From Liolophura sinensis (taxonomy: Eukaryota; Mollusca; Polyplacophora; Chitonida; Chitonidae), in contig NC_088295.1 in assembly GCF_032854445.1 (NCBI RefSeq), positions 57,329,249 to 57,393,248 of the forward strand: 64,000 bases of DNA, read 5' to 3'. The notes below the pieces were generated by a model, which saw only the letters and a program-made list of their open reading frames with translations, searched no databases and was not told the DNA's origin. Positions 11,439 through 24,098 of the stretch are shown piece after piece. Every line of letters starts with the position of its first letter. Position 1 is the first letter of the stretch. A program made the translations under genes and the position numbers.

Positions 11439-14400
11439 TGAGTCCTCCCTTACAAAATAGAGAGACATCCGCTTTTATGGAGACATCAGTGCTCTCTTAT
11501 ACTCTCTTGCATGCACGAGATGAACATTATGTCGAAATATTTCCACTCTAGATACCGAAAAAGTGTAACTCGATCATAATTACAGCAATTTACATCTTGA
11601 AACTCACATTCATTAACTGTAACCTTCACTCTAGGTTCTCGGCTGGACAAAGATAAAATGAACTGATATTACATTCTATACATTACTCCGTGCAAGAATA
11701 ATGTTGCATGCAGACGAACGCATCTCTGTGATCTCCCACTTCATTTTTGTTTTTACCTGTACACGCATATAGCACTATGATGTAAAGACAATAAACACTG
11801 CAACAGTTGCAATTGAGTGCACCACTTTGTCTCATCCTGCCTTGGCGATTGTCCAACAACTGTCATTTTCTCTCTACACCCTTTTACACAATGGCATAAT
11901 CATTTAGAGGTATTTTTACATTGATAACCATGCGGCACAATGGAAATAAAAAAATCAAACCAATTTTCAGCACAGTGAGAAAACCCCACTGCAAGCCGGA
12001 CAGAGCATCCTCATAATAATTAATGTTAAGCAGGTAAAACTTCATGAATGAATGAATGTGTCTTATAGCCCAACTACCTTGAGATTTAATGTCTTTTGAC
12101 ATGATGAAAAAAAAATACTATTTAAATAAACAATATTAAGTTAGAAATCAGTATCCTAAACCAACATCAAAGAATGCATTGATTGACAAAACGACATGAT
12201 CGAGGCATATTATAAATACAAGTGTTAAATCAAGGTAGAATCATTCCACTGGGTAATTCGATTTATATTAACGCATAATCCGTGTTAAGTATTTAAATTA
12301 GTACTGTGTACCAGGACAATATTATGTCAACAGTTTGGCTCAAAACAGCATGACTAGAAACTAAAATTTGAGACTACAGGCTTGCTCCCATCCTAGCAAG
12401 GTCTTAAACCTCTAAAGAAAATGACATTTCTTGTACTACGATAAAAAGGAAACCGAGAACAGAAATAAATGTGCAGAACACTAACAGAACAATGTGGACA
12501 TTACTGTCTTAAGACCACAGTTGGAATTGTCTGTTGGACATATTGCGGCCTCTATGTCGAAGTAAAATTAATAAACATAAAAGCACCAAATATATGTACA
12601 AATTAGAACAGCTAGAGGCCCAGTTGAAGGTTGTGCAAGCATAGTGACTTTATCAACAAATTGAATGCCAGAATGGATGAAATGAAAAAAACAGTTAAAA
12701 AAAAGAAAAAAAAAAAAGACAGTGAAACTGCTTCCAAGATTGTCCTATAACTTCAACATTTTGAACATTACATAACTAAAGACATAAAAAAAAATTCCCA
12801 ATAATAAAAATGTAACACCTCAGTGTGACCAATAATTATTAAAGACAGAAAAAAAAAAGAAAAAGAAAAAAATATAAATATAAACTTAACAAGCATTTGA
12901 TTAAATCTTATCTGGCCAAGGTATGTACACAATAATTGTTTTTGTAAGCTCCCTTTTTCCCCTTTTGCTGGACTACTTGCACTGACAGTTTACAGTAGTG
13001 AGTGGAATTTAATATGTGCGACTTGTCAGTTAAATGACCCAGTTTGCGGGTCAGTGATGCAGTCAAGTTATTGTGGGAGCCCTACACTCATCATTAGCCA
13101 AAGAGCACTCAGCAACAACATAAAAGGGAACAAAGAAATTGACAAGTCATGCGAATATCGTACCCATGATCAGAAGATGTCCGCCAATGATGTACATTAC
13201 ATATATATATATACTCGTTAGAATGTGTATCACCTCAGAGCCAAACTGGATTTTCATGATGTACTGAATATGTACAACTCAAAATAACACAAAAGTTAAC
13301 TATAATGAATAACATTTTATACCGGGAAAGTAGAGATGGAAAGCCCTCCTAATGGTCATTCAAGATTCACATAATTAACATTCTGCCTGGTTCGTTTAGA
13401 AAAATTAAATGATCATTACCAGACTGAATATTTAATTTAATGTCATGATGCTCTTAACTATGCAATTCAATTCACTTAAAAATAATTCATAAAAGTGCCA
13501 CATAACTGGTGGCTTTTGTGTTGGACTAAATTAGGGGGAAAGAGAATAAAACGTGAAAAGTGTTAGAAGACTGATTGCATCTATTTCATAGTATCATTTA
13601 TCAGAACAATGGGAGCGAGGCAAGACAATGGTTATCAGAATTTGACCTTACATTTGGATCAGTCAAAAAATTATTCAATCTCTTCAATAAGGCTAGGCCA
13701 TATGTGCATTGCTTAGTTTACATTTCTAGTTTTACAGACAATTCGTGACAGACTGAGGTTTGCTTGATTTTTTTTTTCTGCTTTATTACAAAATACCTGT
13801 GTAACAGTGTCTACTGTAAGTCTAGTTGAGTACATATTCAACAGCTATCACATATGTCAGATTATGACAGTTTTTTCCTTTTTTGTGTTTCTTGAAGATA
13901 ATTATATACACATGAACATACGCATTTAACGATGAAGTTTTCAACTATCTAGTTGAATGACTGGGTTTACTTTCAATTCTGTACATAAATCACAACTATT
14001 TTTTGCATCTATCACAAGACATTGTCAGTTGAGCAGTAACAAGGAAGAGATTCCAATGTAATCTAACACAGGCATGTGTAAGTATATGTATATATGCATT
14101 GTGTTTACAATGACTTAACCTTTGTAGTTTAGGACATCAACATATATATATGGTAAAAAGAGGAAAAAATTCTATTGCTTATTCCTATCGTATCTAAAGA
14201 ATTTTGTTTGGAAGAATCCTGACAAGGGTTGACATTAAGATTTCTGCATCTAGCTATCGATGGATTTAAAGCAAAAAAAAAAAAAAAAAAAGCAATGAAA
14301 TTGAAAGACAACTATTATAATATTTCACCATACGCAGCTGATTGGTTATCCGAACATCACTTTCTGATGCAAAGAGATTCTGGCTGCCATTACAGTAGTA

Positions 14401-14701
14401 ACATGTATTAAATATCACATTCATTTTAAAATATTGAGACATTTTCAAATTGAAATTAAACCATCAATTAGAACAGTTCCAAGCAGCCCATAGGCATGTC
14501 ATTGTTTTTTGTTGTTTTTTAAATACTCTTTGACATTTGGAAAATATACACATGTATAGTATGCTTTGCGAAGACAATTCAGCCACATGAGTCTGTATCA
14601 ACACTGCTCTGAACACGCATCTAGTGCGCTTTTATAAACTACTTCATGTTGAACATCCTTTGATTACATTTAGACATAGGAAAATGGTTAGACAGAATAT
14701 A

Positions 14702-14735
<34 letters not shown>

Positions 14736-15741
14736 GATTTCAATGTGGACATTTATCATAGCTGTATTTAGCTTTTTACTATCTTTCATAAAAAATATTT
14801 GCTTTTTTTTTTCTTAAATTTCGGAGTCATTCAGTATACTTATGGTATCCCCTGCATGCACAGTTGTGTTGTCAATCATAGCTCAAAAATCTACACTTTC
14901 CACGGGGTCAGTTTATAACAGTCTTAAAACGAGATCAGTACATAACATGCTAGCACTCCATCCGAACTGGCATAACCCTTTCTCCTGCAAACAGCCTCTC
15001 GTGTAACATAAAAGCCACATTTTCCGGTAAAATGATGAAAAAGGTGTACAGATTGATTCCCTCAGTTCCAGAAATGACTGCACAGCCAGGTAATTACAGT
15101 AAATGTACCCATCATTGATTGGATGCTTGGGTAACATATGTCCCTCTCAATTGAAAACATGATCACGAGGGGAAAAAAGAAAATGTGAAACAAATTTTCC
15201 CAAAACTTATGTACAGACACTTCATCCACAATGCCATCCATATCAATACAGTTCTTCAGAAAACATCAACTGACCGGGTTGTCTTTGGCCCACTCATTTA
15301 ATGTACAATAATATCCATATGCCACAAATGTCCACCTAAGGCTGTGTGGACACGAGTACTATAAAGTCAATATATATATATATATATAATATGTGATATA
15401 TATATATTTGGGTATATATATCCACCATGGGTCATGTAAAACTAGTAACAGAAGTTAAAGTTCATCACTGTACATGTACACACCATCTTTTTTAACATTC
15501 GACCATGTCTTCCAAGTGAAGAGATCCATACGCTTGGGGAAAAAATCAATTATCAACATATGGCAAAAAAACAGGAGACAGCAGTGTGATAATTCAACAC
15601 GAAACATGCGATCCCAATGAAGAAAAATATGGGGGAAAAGATGAAAAATATGAACCATTGATGCCAAGCTTGTCATACCAAGTCAAAATGAATGATGAAG
15701 TTGCTCCGGTCGAGGATTTTTTAGCACAAATTGTAAGTCTC
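11415..15741 (-). other. Probable long 3' UTR of TENT5 (about 4.3 kb)
   Basis: Downstream of the TENT5 stop the sequence stays AT-rich with A-runs on the plus strand (U-runs in the transcript) until a polyadenylation signal near 11.43 kb. It holds no SINE and no minisatellite, unlike nearly all other intergenic DNA here, which suggests it is transcribed and constrained. Five sites match the Pumilio consensus TGTANATA on the transcript strand (12593-12600, 12922-12929, 13269-13276, 13913-13920, 15208-15215). An earlier AATAAA near 13782-13787 could give a shorter form. Simple (TA)n tracts sit at 14708-14738 and 15370-15420. Confidence 0.5.
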
Positions 15742-16959
15742 CTATGAGCACTGTAGGTAAGTGGGGCACAACGGGCAGTTGCTTGAACCATTGTACTGAT
15801 ACACTGTTGGCATATACCCATAATACTGGCTGAATGGGGTGCAGGGGCCAAAATAAACCTGGTCTATGGTCAGGTTGTTTAACTGGTCAAACTGTTGCAT
15901 CTGTAGATACTTATTGTGCGCCTTCTGTTCCTGTTCCATGAGAACCTGGTATGCCAGCTGGTGAATGAGGTTTAACGTTTGTCTCCGCTCATGTCCCATC
16001 AGACATATGGTACTTTCATCAACCACTCTGTACAATGTCATTAGGTATTCGTACTTCAAGTCTTCCTCTCCAGTGAAATGGTTGGCCAGATAAGCTTCCA
16101 GTTTTTGCTTCTGCTGGCCAAGATCGCTGAAATCTATGAAAAACCTGGAGCACATGTACCTCTCCAAGCCCCGTATATCAACGCTCTCTGCCGAGGTGTA
16201 ACCCCGCACCAGCAGATTGCAGTACTTCAGCAGGCCTCCCCCGCGGATCTCCTCTGGATTTCTCGTAGCTATTAATCTTTTATTCAAGTGGTGCCATGCT
16301 TCGCCGAAATTCCCGAACACGCTCTCAGCCACCACAGTTGGATAGAAATGTTCGCTCATCGGGGTCTGAGCGATCTCGTAGAATGTCATTAAGCTGTCCA
16401 GTATGACCTGGAACGAGTCGACACTGAATTCAAACTGTCGCTTCATCGTATCCACGAATTTCAACTCCACGTTCTTGCCGCTGTTGTTGGAGAGCGAAAT
16501 CAAGCTCCACCGGTCGCCGTGCTCATTGCAAATTTTCACCATTTTCTGAACATATGCTTCCTTCAAACTGCAACTACTCATTCTTTCTTTGCTCACGCCC
16601 TTTGGAAGAAAGTCAGTCAAGCATCCCAGAACACAGTTTTTGATTTTCTGCAGCTCGTTTTGGTTTGACAGGTCCACGCCGAAAATCAAGTCCAAGTCAT
16701 TGTAAGGCGGTATTTTCGTATTGTCAGTGCCCAAAACATGGCTTGCAGCCCCTCCGTTGAGGCGCACATCTCTTACATTCACCCCTTCAGATTTCAATTT
16801 TTCTCTTACAACTTTCACCAAGTCTTTAAGTTTGATTTCAAGAGTGGGAAAGTTACCTCTGCCGTGGATTGGAACGACGTCTTCCATAACCTCGTGCAGC
16901 CGGACGACTTGTTCGTAACACAGCACTTGGAAACGATTTGATCCCTCGTCAGTTGCCAT
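15742..16959 (-). CDS. TENT5: TENT5/FAM46-family non-canonical poly(A) polymerase
   Basis: The 405-residue product has the layout of the TENT5 (FAM46) nucleotidyltransferases, which add adenosines to the 3' ends of mRNAs; in vertebrates members stabilise mRNAs, notably for secreted proteins. Seen here: an N-terminal helix ([12 protein letters not shown], 15-26), the substrate-binding loop [11 protein letters not shown] (66-76), and the catalytic DLDLIF at 88-93 with the metal-binding pair D88/D90. A third acidic ligand probably lies in VELKFVD or FSVDSFQ (164-184). The conserved helical part follows, with [23 protein letters not shown] at 224-246, and a Tyr/Gln/Cys-rich tail ends in LQCS. Length fits the family (about 390-440). 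I start at 16959: the ATG has A at -3 and G at +4. The frame is open 52 codons further upstream, but a 3' splice site (TTTTTTCAG) lies between, so that extension should be 5' UTR and intron. The whole coding region is one exon. The second glycine of the GG loop may be Ser in vertebrate homologues. Which vertebrate paralogue is closest cannot be told. Confidence 0.95.
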   Translation of the reverse strand: MATDEGSNRFQVLCYEQVVRLHEVMEDVVPIHGRGNFPTLEIKLKDLVKVVREKLKSEGVNVRDVRLNGGAASHVLGTDNTKIPPYNDLDLIFGVDLSNQNELQKIKNCVLGCLTDFLPKGVSKERMSSCSLKEAYVQKMVKICNEHGDRWSLISLSNNSGKNVELKFVDTMKRQFEFSVDSFQVILDSLMTFYEIAQTPMSEHFYPTVVAESVFGNFGEAWHHLNKRLIATRNPEEIRGGGLLKYCNLLVRGYTSAESVDIRGLERYMCSRFFIDFSDLGQQKQKLEAYLANHFTGEEDLKYEYLMTLYRVVDESTICLMGHERRQTLNLIHQLAYQVLMEQEQKAHNKYLQMQQFDQLNNLTIDQVYFGPCTPFSQYYGYMPTVYQYNGSSNCPLCPTYLQCS

Positions 16960-16993
16960 ATTTCGTCTTCGTTCACTTGCCGTCGCCGGTTTT

Positions 16994-17261
16994 CTGAAAA
17001 AATGAGGAGAGGAGGCAGTTAGCACTTTACCCGGTATGTTTAAAGTCCGACGGTGAACGAAGCAAGTCCCTAACGCTGTTGCTCCTCTGTGTCCGCCTCG
17101 CTTGTCTAAATTCACTCAGCTGCAGACAGCACGGCCGTTTGATAGACCGACTCACTACCACAAATATAACTACTCGCTGGACTAGCTCAACCGCATGGAC
17201 GGTTGGTGTAGGGAAAGCACGGTACACAGCTAAGGGTTACCGACTGGAAACACAAGCTTAC
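16994..17261 (-). other. Predicted 5'-UTR intron of TENT5 (268 bp)
   Basis: Read on the minus strand, CTGTTACAG|GTAAGCTTG at 17262/17261 is a near-consensus 5' splice site. CATTTTTTCAG|AAAACC at 16994/16993 is a 3' splice site with a polypyrimidine tract. They bracket 268 nt that would otherwise extend the TENT5 reading frame with family-unlike sequence. A non-coding first exon followed by the coding exon matches known FAM46 gene structure. The splice sites are seen; their use is inferred. Confidence 0.6.
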
Positions 17262-17360
17262 CTGTAACAGAGCTAGCTTTGATATAAAACAGATGAGCAG
17301 CGGTTAATAAGCGTCAGCTGATGCTGTTGGGACTACGTTTTAACCGCGGAATGTTTCTCA
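17262..17360 (-). other. Predicted non-coding exon 1 of TENT5
   Basis: This is the stretch immediately upstream of the 17261 splice donor on the minus strand. The donor side is well supported. The outer boundary near 17360 is only a guess, placed about 25-30 bp below a TATA-like element. The exon would be joined to the 34 nt of 5' UTR at 16960-16993. Confidence 0.35.
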
Positions 17361-17384
17361 CTACTTCACAGCTGATTGTGACAG

Positions 17385-17415
17385 CTATTTTTAACCCGTG
17401 CTCTGATTGGCCAAT
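17385..17415 (-). promoter_or_regulatory. Candidate TENT5 promoter: palindromic CCAAT box plus TATA-like element
   Basis: ATTGGCCAAT at 17406-17415 carries a CCAAT box (NF-Y type) on both strands. TTAAAAATAG, TATA-like on the minus strand, lies at 17385-17394. The order and spacing suit transcription toward TENT5 with a start near 17.36 kb. This is inferred from motifs alone. Confidence 0.35.
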
Positions 17416-20400
17416 CGTATCGCAGCAACGGTAGATCGATTGCCGCTTCTTTCGTAAGATGTTAAAATACAGCGGAGTGGGCGACACCGTCTTCGGTGAT
17501 CTATTACCCCTGTTCCCGGAATATTTGTATTTCACAACTGACAGACAGTACTATAAGTTACAGGCATTCGATACGTCATTTCTATGGCCAGAAATACAAC
17601 TCAATCTTTAAAGTAATAAAATTATGTGTACAAATACTTGTATTCACTTTCAAACAGGTAGACTAAAATGTGCTGCGCACAGCTGTTTCTTTTTTTTTTT
17701 TCCAAATATAATTGCGCCTTCGTGAGCTGTACGTACTTAGGTAAAGTGTAATGACAATTTTCAGTATAGTTATTAAAGCGTAAATATACATGATACAGTA
17801 TATCTCACAAGGGAATAGCCCAATACAGAAATTAACACGTGGACCTGTATATGCATATACGTGTAGCCTGTACAAATATCTTTAACATTAATCATTGTCT
17901 ATTTTATGCTGTACCTTGGAATTTTAACAGTTATGAAATTTTCGGTTATTCTTTTATGAAACGGAAGAAAAAATGTTCTTTCCACCTCTTTCACATCTAG
18001 TTAGAATAACTAATAACATATTGGTGACTTATCTCACGGAAGAACCCACCATATTGTTGCAGGAAAACTGCCTCACTCCTAACCAACCATGTTAACACTA
18101 AGTTATCACGAATAGTTATGCCACACACACGCAGAAAAAAACCCCAATTTCTTTACATTTAGGGCCCTATATGCGCTTCACTAGCGGATAAGGAAGCAAA
18201 AGGGATTCAAGCAGTGTGTAGCAGTACCGGTAGTGATCGGGCCTTACTATCATGCTTACAAGAAAAAAAAATATCCAGAGACACTATATATATAGCTTGT
18301 ATGCTACACGTAGAACAATGTAAAGTTACCCCGTAAACAAGTTGTTCCTTGAACAATAGAAAATGTAAAGGCTGATAAATGTGGATTAATTGATTCTAGC
18401 TTACCTGTAAAAATTTAAAGTTGTTTCCCAGGGAATACTGCAGTATATGCAGTTGTGTAGCTTCACTGTATATGAAATTACTTCAGATGGACTTTTGATG
18501 AAGGTTCCAACTGTCTATTTCCGCGTAGCATGTTTTTTGAAGATTATGTTGATATATGTCAACTCCGGCTGACTGGTAGTAAGTTACAATTGCATAGGCC
18601 TTATAGTATACTCCCTTACATGCATATAGTATCGTTCCACTCGGCGCGCCTTTCTACAACAGTGGGCCACGATCAGCTGTCCCTCTCTCTATATATCCTC
18701 AGAAACTCGCTATTATTTCGATAACACAAGACACTCAAGTCTACACGTTCGTTTTGGCAGCACGTCTTGCTATGTCCACTTTCACTCGTGGAATAAAACC
18801 GCGTAAACAACCACCTCGTCTTGCGTCAGAGAAAATTTTAATAATCTATGCAATTTTCGGTGTAAGCCATTTCTCCACTGTTGTCGAAACCTATACCCAC
18901 AGCTGGAAGCCAGCCAAAGAATAAGCGATGGTCCTATCGATCGCTAATAGACTCCGTTGGCTTTGTTCACCCGCGCAGCTGAATGAACGATCAATGAGCC
19001 TACATATATGGGCAAAGCGACTCTTCGACGGTTTCTTTCAGCCAATCGAATAAACGCATTTGCCTCTAACGTAGGTTTGACGTCATCATTTCATCAGCAG
19101 CATCCATGTTCCATTCATGCCGATACGAAGCCTATTGATTACTGGCCATACAATGTTCAGGGAATAAATGTTGTCGGGAGATGACGCCAACCTTTGGCAG
19201 GCGCCAACTCCTGTCGTAAACATGCCTGCAGGCCAGATTGACTGAGCAGATCTCGTGTGGAACTATGTATACATAAATGTGTTTGGCAACCATCGAGTAT
19301 ACACATGTATACCTTCGATCCATCCCATATATATATACGCAACACATGCAGACATTTTAAAGTCATTTTGTAATTTTTAAATTTTCAAATATAACCGCCT
19401 ACAGGTCTATTCCAGACACGCAGTAAAAAAGTCTACTAAATAAATTTTCTAAATATAAAGTTATATAGCAGTTAAATATATTGCAGTTCAATATAATTTT
19501 AATTCATTGACCTTCAGGTTGCAACAATCTGCACCAAGCATATTCGTTCATATCTAACATTCAGTAAAATCAGAAGCGGAATGCAAACCTAACAATATGA
19601 CAACCAGATGACACACCGCAGCACTGTCGTGATTCTACATGCTATTGGGCATATCCTTGTAAATATCCTCATTTTTCATGTTATATAGTATTTTTGTTTT
19701 CTGTGAGTATAGTCTGTATCGTAGCAGGATGGCCGTGGATCTATATATAGACGTTTAACATGTAAACACTGGGAAGTAGGCCAACCCCTAAATATAACCG
19801 ATCGCTGACCCAATTTACCCGCGGAGCTCTGAGCTTTTTGTGGAATTTTCCACCCGATCCTGACCCATGGTTGCCCAGGCAGCCCGTCCTGTTTACGAGT
19901 TCAGTGTTTCGAGAATGGTCTCTGCGCAAAAAGTGTATGTAAATAAGCTTAGACCTAAACTGCAGCAGGCAGCATTCGTGCTTTTGTTTATAAGCTACCG
20001 GAATAATTATACTGCATATTCGCGGTCGTGTTCTTGTTTATAAGCTAATTATCCTGCATAAACGTTCGTGTTTCTTGTACACGCTTCTCTAAACCTTCGA
20101 TCTGCGTACAGAAATGTTAAGCGTCTGGAGTAGGATGGCTCAAGTCTGAACCGGTTTGAGCTATAAATGTATTTGAACCGGATTTAATCTATATGTCACG
20201 TCACACGATCACAACCAGGTGACTCGATCATCCTTAAGGCAGAATACATGTATATACCGGTTTAGACGTTACTGATTATAAACGCGAGGATGAAAACTGG
20301 ATAAGCCTCAGGGATTAACTTGATGTGCCATATATGCATGGGTCAGAGGCCACTGTCGGTTTAAACCGGATTGTCAGTTTTGGCCAATGGAGTATGTTCT

Positions 20401-20955
20401 TGAAATTACTTGAAATATATCGTGATGTCGAACTGGAGTTCCTCTGGCCCAAACACTTTTTATATATCGATAACAAGCCTATAACCACATTCATGCAGGT
20501 GTCATCGATGTTTATAGAGCTATGTATTTTAATTAGGATTACATGCCCAACGATAATATGTATATTCAGGGAATCAAAATTTTCGCCATTCAATGCAAAA
20601 ATTACCTGTCTAAGCGTGATCAGGAGCTCGTTTGAATATTATATCAGTGATACAGTTAATCTTAGAATTATATAATACACTGTACGTATCTATAGGCTTA
20701 TTTGTGTTCAGACTAATGTCTTAATTGTCACTACATATACACTTTATACACATGCAAGTGCAAGTACTTGATCGACCGGATATCATTCGATTTAACTATG
20801 ATGCAACTGTGTTGATCTATGATTATTTCATTAAATAATACGCAATTCAAAAAAATTAATAAAAAATAGTTTTAGTCCAATGATAAAAATGCACAGGCTA
20901 TATGATCATAACATTGTACAAATGTATCTCCATGCGGGTTTATATATATACATAA
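17416..20955. other. No gene seen; repeat-poor region upstream of TENT5
   Basis: No SINE or minisatellite is visible. Points of note are a minus-strand splice donor-like site at 18405/18404 (TTTTTACAG|GTAAGCTAG), a CRE palindrome TGACGTCA at 19078-19085, and short (TA)n tracts. The donor could belong to an alternative TENT5 first exon. Confidence 0.5.
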
Positions 20956-20956
20956 A

Positions 20957-20958
<2 letters not shown>

Positions 20959-21009
<51 letters not shown>
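20959..21009. repeat. (TA)n microsatellite
   Basis: About 24 uninterrupted TA dinucleotides, with shorter TA tracts on either side. Confidence 0.95.
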
Positions 21010-21011
<2 letters not shown>

Positions 21012-21188
21012 ATAAACTGTATATATATATGCATGCACGTGCAAGTAACGCGATATCTCCAGGTTGAGACTTATATATATTAACACGTAAAATTAACACA
21101 ATGCAACCCATTCAAAGATGATCATAACTTGACGCTTGTATACACAAGGCACCATTTACACTACACGTGTATATCTGCATGGTCATAT

Positions 21189-21435
21189 CTACTTATTTAT
21201 TTATATATTTGATTGGTGTTTTACGCCGTACTCAAGAATATTTCACTTATACGACGGCGGCCAGCATATGGTAGGAGGAAACCGGGCAGAGCCCGGGGGA
21301 AACCCACGACCAACGTACGGCCGGAGAAGAAGCCAGCATGAGCTGGACTTGAACTCACGGCGACCGCTTTGGTGAGAGGCTCCTGGGTCATTACATTGCT
21401 CAAACGCGCTAACCAACTGAGCCACGGAGGTCCCT
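21189..21435 (-). mobile_element. SINE-A, near full length
   Basis: It reads from the tail (ATTTATTTATA, then TTGATTGGTGTTTTACGCCG) to a complete tRNA-like head ending AACTGAGCCACGGAGGTCCC on the plus strand. GTCATAT flanks it on both sides (21182-21188 and 21437-21443). It has an internal deletion after the CCACGACC block. Confidence 0.85.
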
Positions 21436-24098
21436 AGTCATATATAAGGTATAAATGCAAATATAAAACCAGCTGTCCTGGGTTATTTGTTGGGTTTTTT
21501 TGGCGTAACGATCTATAAGTTGTATATATAGGCCTATATGTACAACTCCACCAAGCTGATTTCGCGTAAAATCCCAAGCACGTATACAAAGTTGGCTTCT
21601 TGTCGTTAAAATCCCCATCAGCAACATAATCATTGCGATTGGTTACTTGTATGTATATGATTTCACCACAGTTACTGAAACAGTTTGTTTGAAGTGCTAT
21701 CATGTTTTTCGTGTAAGGTCAGCATGTTTGTATACATGTTATAAATACAAGCGGACCGAGATCCGGGTTCAGTCCCCAGTTGAGATATATTTTTACTTAT
21801 AACAATTTAAAATTAGCAATTTTGTGCATCCGGCATTTGCAGCTCAGCATAAGAAAACACTGAGCATTCGCGTGGCAGTGACTGGATGTCATGCATCTGT
21901 ACATGTCTTAATTTATTACAGTGAGATAGGCAGGGCAATAAACAACATATGAATATACAAGTCGTGATTGTGAACTGTCGGTTACAAGGAGTAACGTCAT
22001 GAGATGGCTGAATACTAATGAGGGGTGAAATCAACATTAAAAAAAAAAACAAAAACAAAAAAAACAACAAGCTATAAGATGTTCATGCATACAGTATTGA
22101 AAAACAAAACAAGATGAGGAACTGCACTTGAACTTTTATATTTACCTGCATGCATACCCTTCCTCATGTCTGTTTTAGAGTGTGATACCGGTCCATCAAA
22201 TGCCGTTAGGTTTGCATTCATGGTACATGTGACGATGCAATGCAAAGGAAATTTTATGATACATGGACGCAAACTAATAAATATCGCTGATGCAGCTATG
22301 GAAGCTGGTTAAGGCCATAGTCGTACCTTCGTACTATCGTACCACCTCTTCGCAATATGGCTCCATCGCCCTGACGATAGAACGATAAATACGATGATGG
22401 CCTACCCGGCTTCCATACTATACTTAAATATATCGTTTATAGCCCTATATCAGTGGGCCCCAAAAGTTGCACATACGAAGTACTATCATAGCTGTTTGCA
22501 TGCCTATAGCTGTTTGCATGCTTGGGGGTTCTGCTGGGAGACGGGCTGTGCTTGTTCAGATGCCATGGACTGTGCACTGATTCAGGTGTTCCGTACCCTA
22601 CATAGGCCGTGATGTAAGACACGGCGTACACGATGCGTATAAGTGAATCAGAAAATACGTTGATGTTATGTTGATGATATGGTATTAATTTTTCAGTATA
22701 TGACCATGCAATGCAGAAGATTAAAGATATTAAAGAACATACACTTAGAAAGCAGAATGTAAAAAAAGGCGTGAAAGAAGAAAACTCAACAAAAGTGATT
22801 TTGCTCAGTTTGTTTGCATACATGTAGAATATAACGTACATTGTTCACTGTAAGCTGTAAGAATTAAACCAAGTGTCTGGTAGGTTGAATCATATTATTA
22901 TACCGTGATACTATACACACGCCCCAGTCACTCACCTGCACCCTTAACATGGACTTTGTAGAGAGTAGACTTGCCACATTAGATTACACACGTGATGGTC
23001 AAGATGATTTGTACACGTACAGTTGCAAGGTGTGTTTACAAGGCGTTTATGGCTGTAAGAAGGGCGAGGGAGCGAAGTGACAGACCGTGATCCGGACATG
23101 AGGTGGGAGGTGAGGTGCATATGGGGGCTGATGGAGGTGTTGTGCATATGGAGGCAGGTGGAGGTGGGAGCGTTTTCGACCCTTAATTACAATCCTTAAC
23201 TCTGCAATGAGAATCGATTCCTAGGCTAATGGCTTTGTTTTTCGCGTTTAATCACTGTTACACAGGGGCCAGCATGTCGGTGATTAGATCGGCGTGACAG
23301 TAAGCTAACCCCTGCTAAAATTCCAGCTGGGGATTGTCAGTTATGCCCAAAGCACGCACACATTATGCAGTGAATTTATCTCCGACACCAATCCAGCTGC
23401 TTAGTATGACGCCTTGGAAGTGTTATCCCAGAGTACCTGGCGTATCCAGGGTTTTTATTAACTGTGTATAGACCCGATAGGGACTCAGCTAAACTGAATG
23501 TAAATTGTACTTGTAACAATAATGATTTATTACTGCATGTATATGTACATTTATTATCTGAAACTGGCTATGTTTTCCAATTAAAGGCGGCTATATAAGA
23601 CGAGGAATACACACAAGGCTATATAAAGCGTTAGTCAGCCGTCTATACGTCCGTTTTATTGCAAACATTGCTCACGATCAAACTCGGGTCGGGCTGGGTC
23701 TTATGAAGGACTTTAAAATGGTACTTGTTGGTGCCTCGCCTGGCGCTCGGCACTGAGAGGTTATAAAGCAAGAAAACAGGACTGGTTTGCCTGATGTTAG
23801 TATAATGTGACTTGGCGGAGTGTCATGTCTGGTGTCTTCGGCATGATATACTTCGGTGCATGAATGTTGCACTTTGGCGGCATGTATTCCTCCTGTCACA
23901 AGAACACACAGTATATGTACACTCACCCAATGACCCCTCGCGTCGTCATATGACTGAAAAAGTATTAAGTACGACGTAAAGTCTCAGGCATACTGCTAAC
24001 AGTTACATTTATGTGTGATGAGCAAAAAACTACATATAAATATCAACACAAACATATACGTAGCGTAAACGACACCAAGTCGATTAAATCACGTTGAA
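21436..24098. other. No gene seen
   Basis: Short chance frames only. It contains a small palindromic CGTAC/CGATAG mixture at 22318-22395, a GAGGTG-rich purine tract at 23045-23170, a tRNA B-box-like GGGTTCAGTCCCCAGT at about 21766-21781 without a matching A box, and a SINE-B fragment at 23939-23980. Confidence 0.5.
23939..23980 (+). mobile_element. SINE-B fragment
   Basis: CGTCGTCATATGACTGAAAA followed by ACGACGTAAAGTC is the complement of the SINE-B 3' domain. Only about 40 bp remain. Confidence 0.55.

Noticed and set aside
16960-17115. N-terminal 52-residue extension of the TENT5 frame
   Set aside because: It crosses a good 3' splice site at 16994, its composition is unlike the family, and the ATG at 16959 has a better start context.
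20325-20675. 116-codon plus-strand frame
   Set aside because: It overlaps an equally open 92-codon minus-strand frame, and has no domain and no splice context; probably chance in low-stop DNA.
21766-21781. tRNA-like B box GGGTTCAGTCCCCAGT
   Set aside because: No A box or acceptor stem lies at the right distance.
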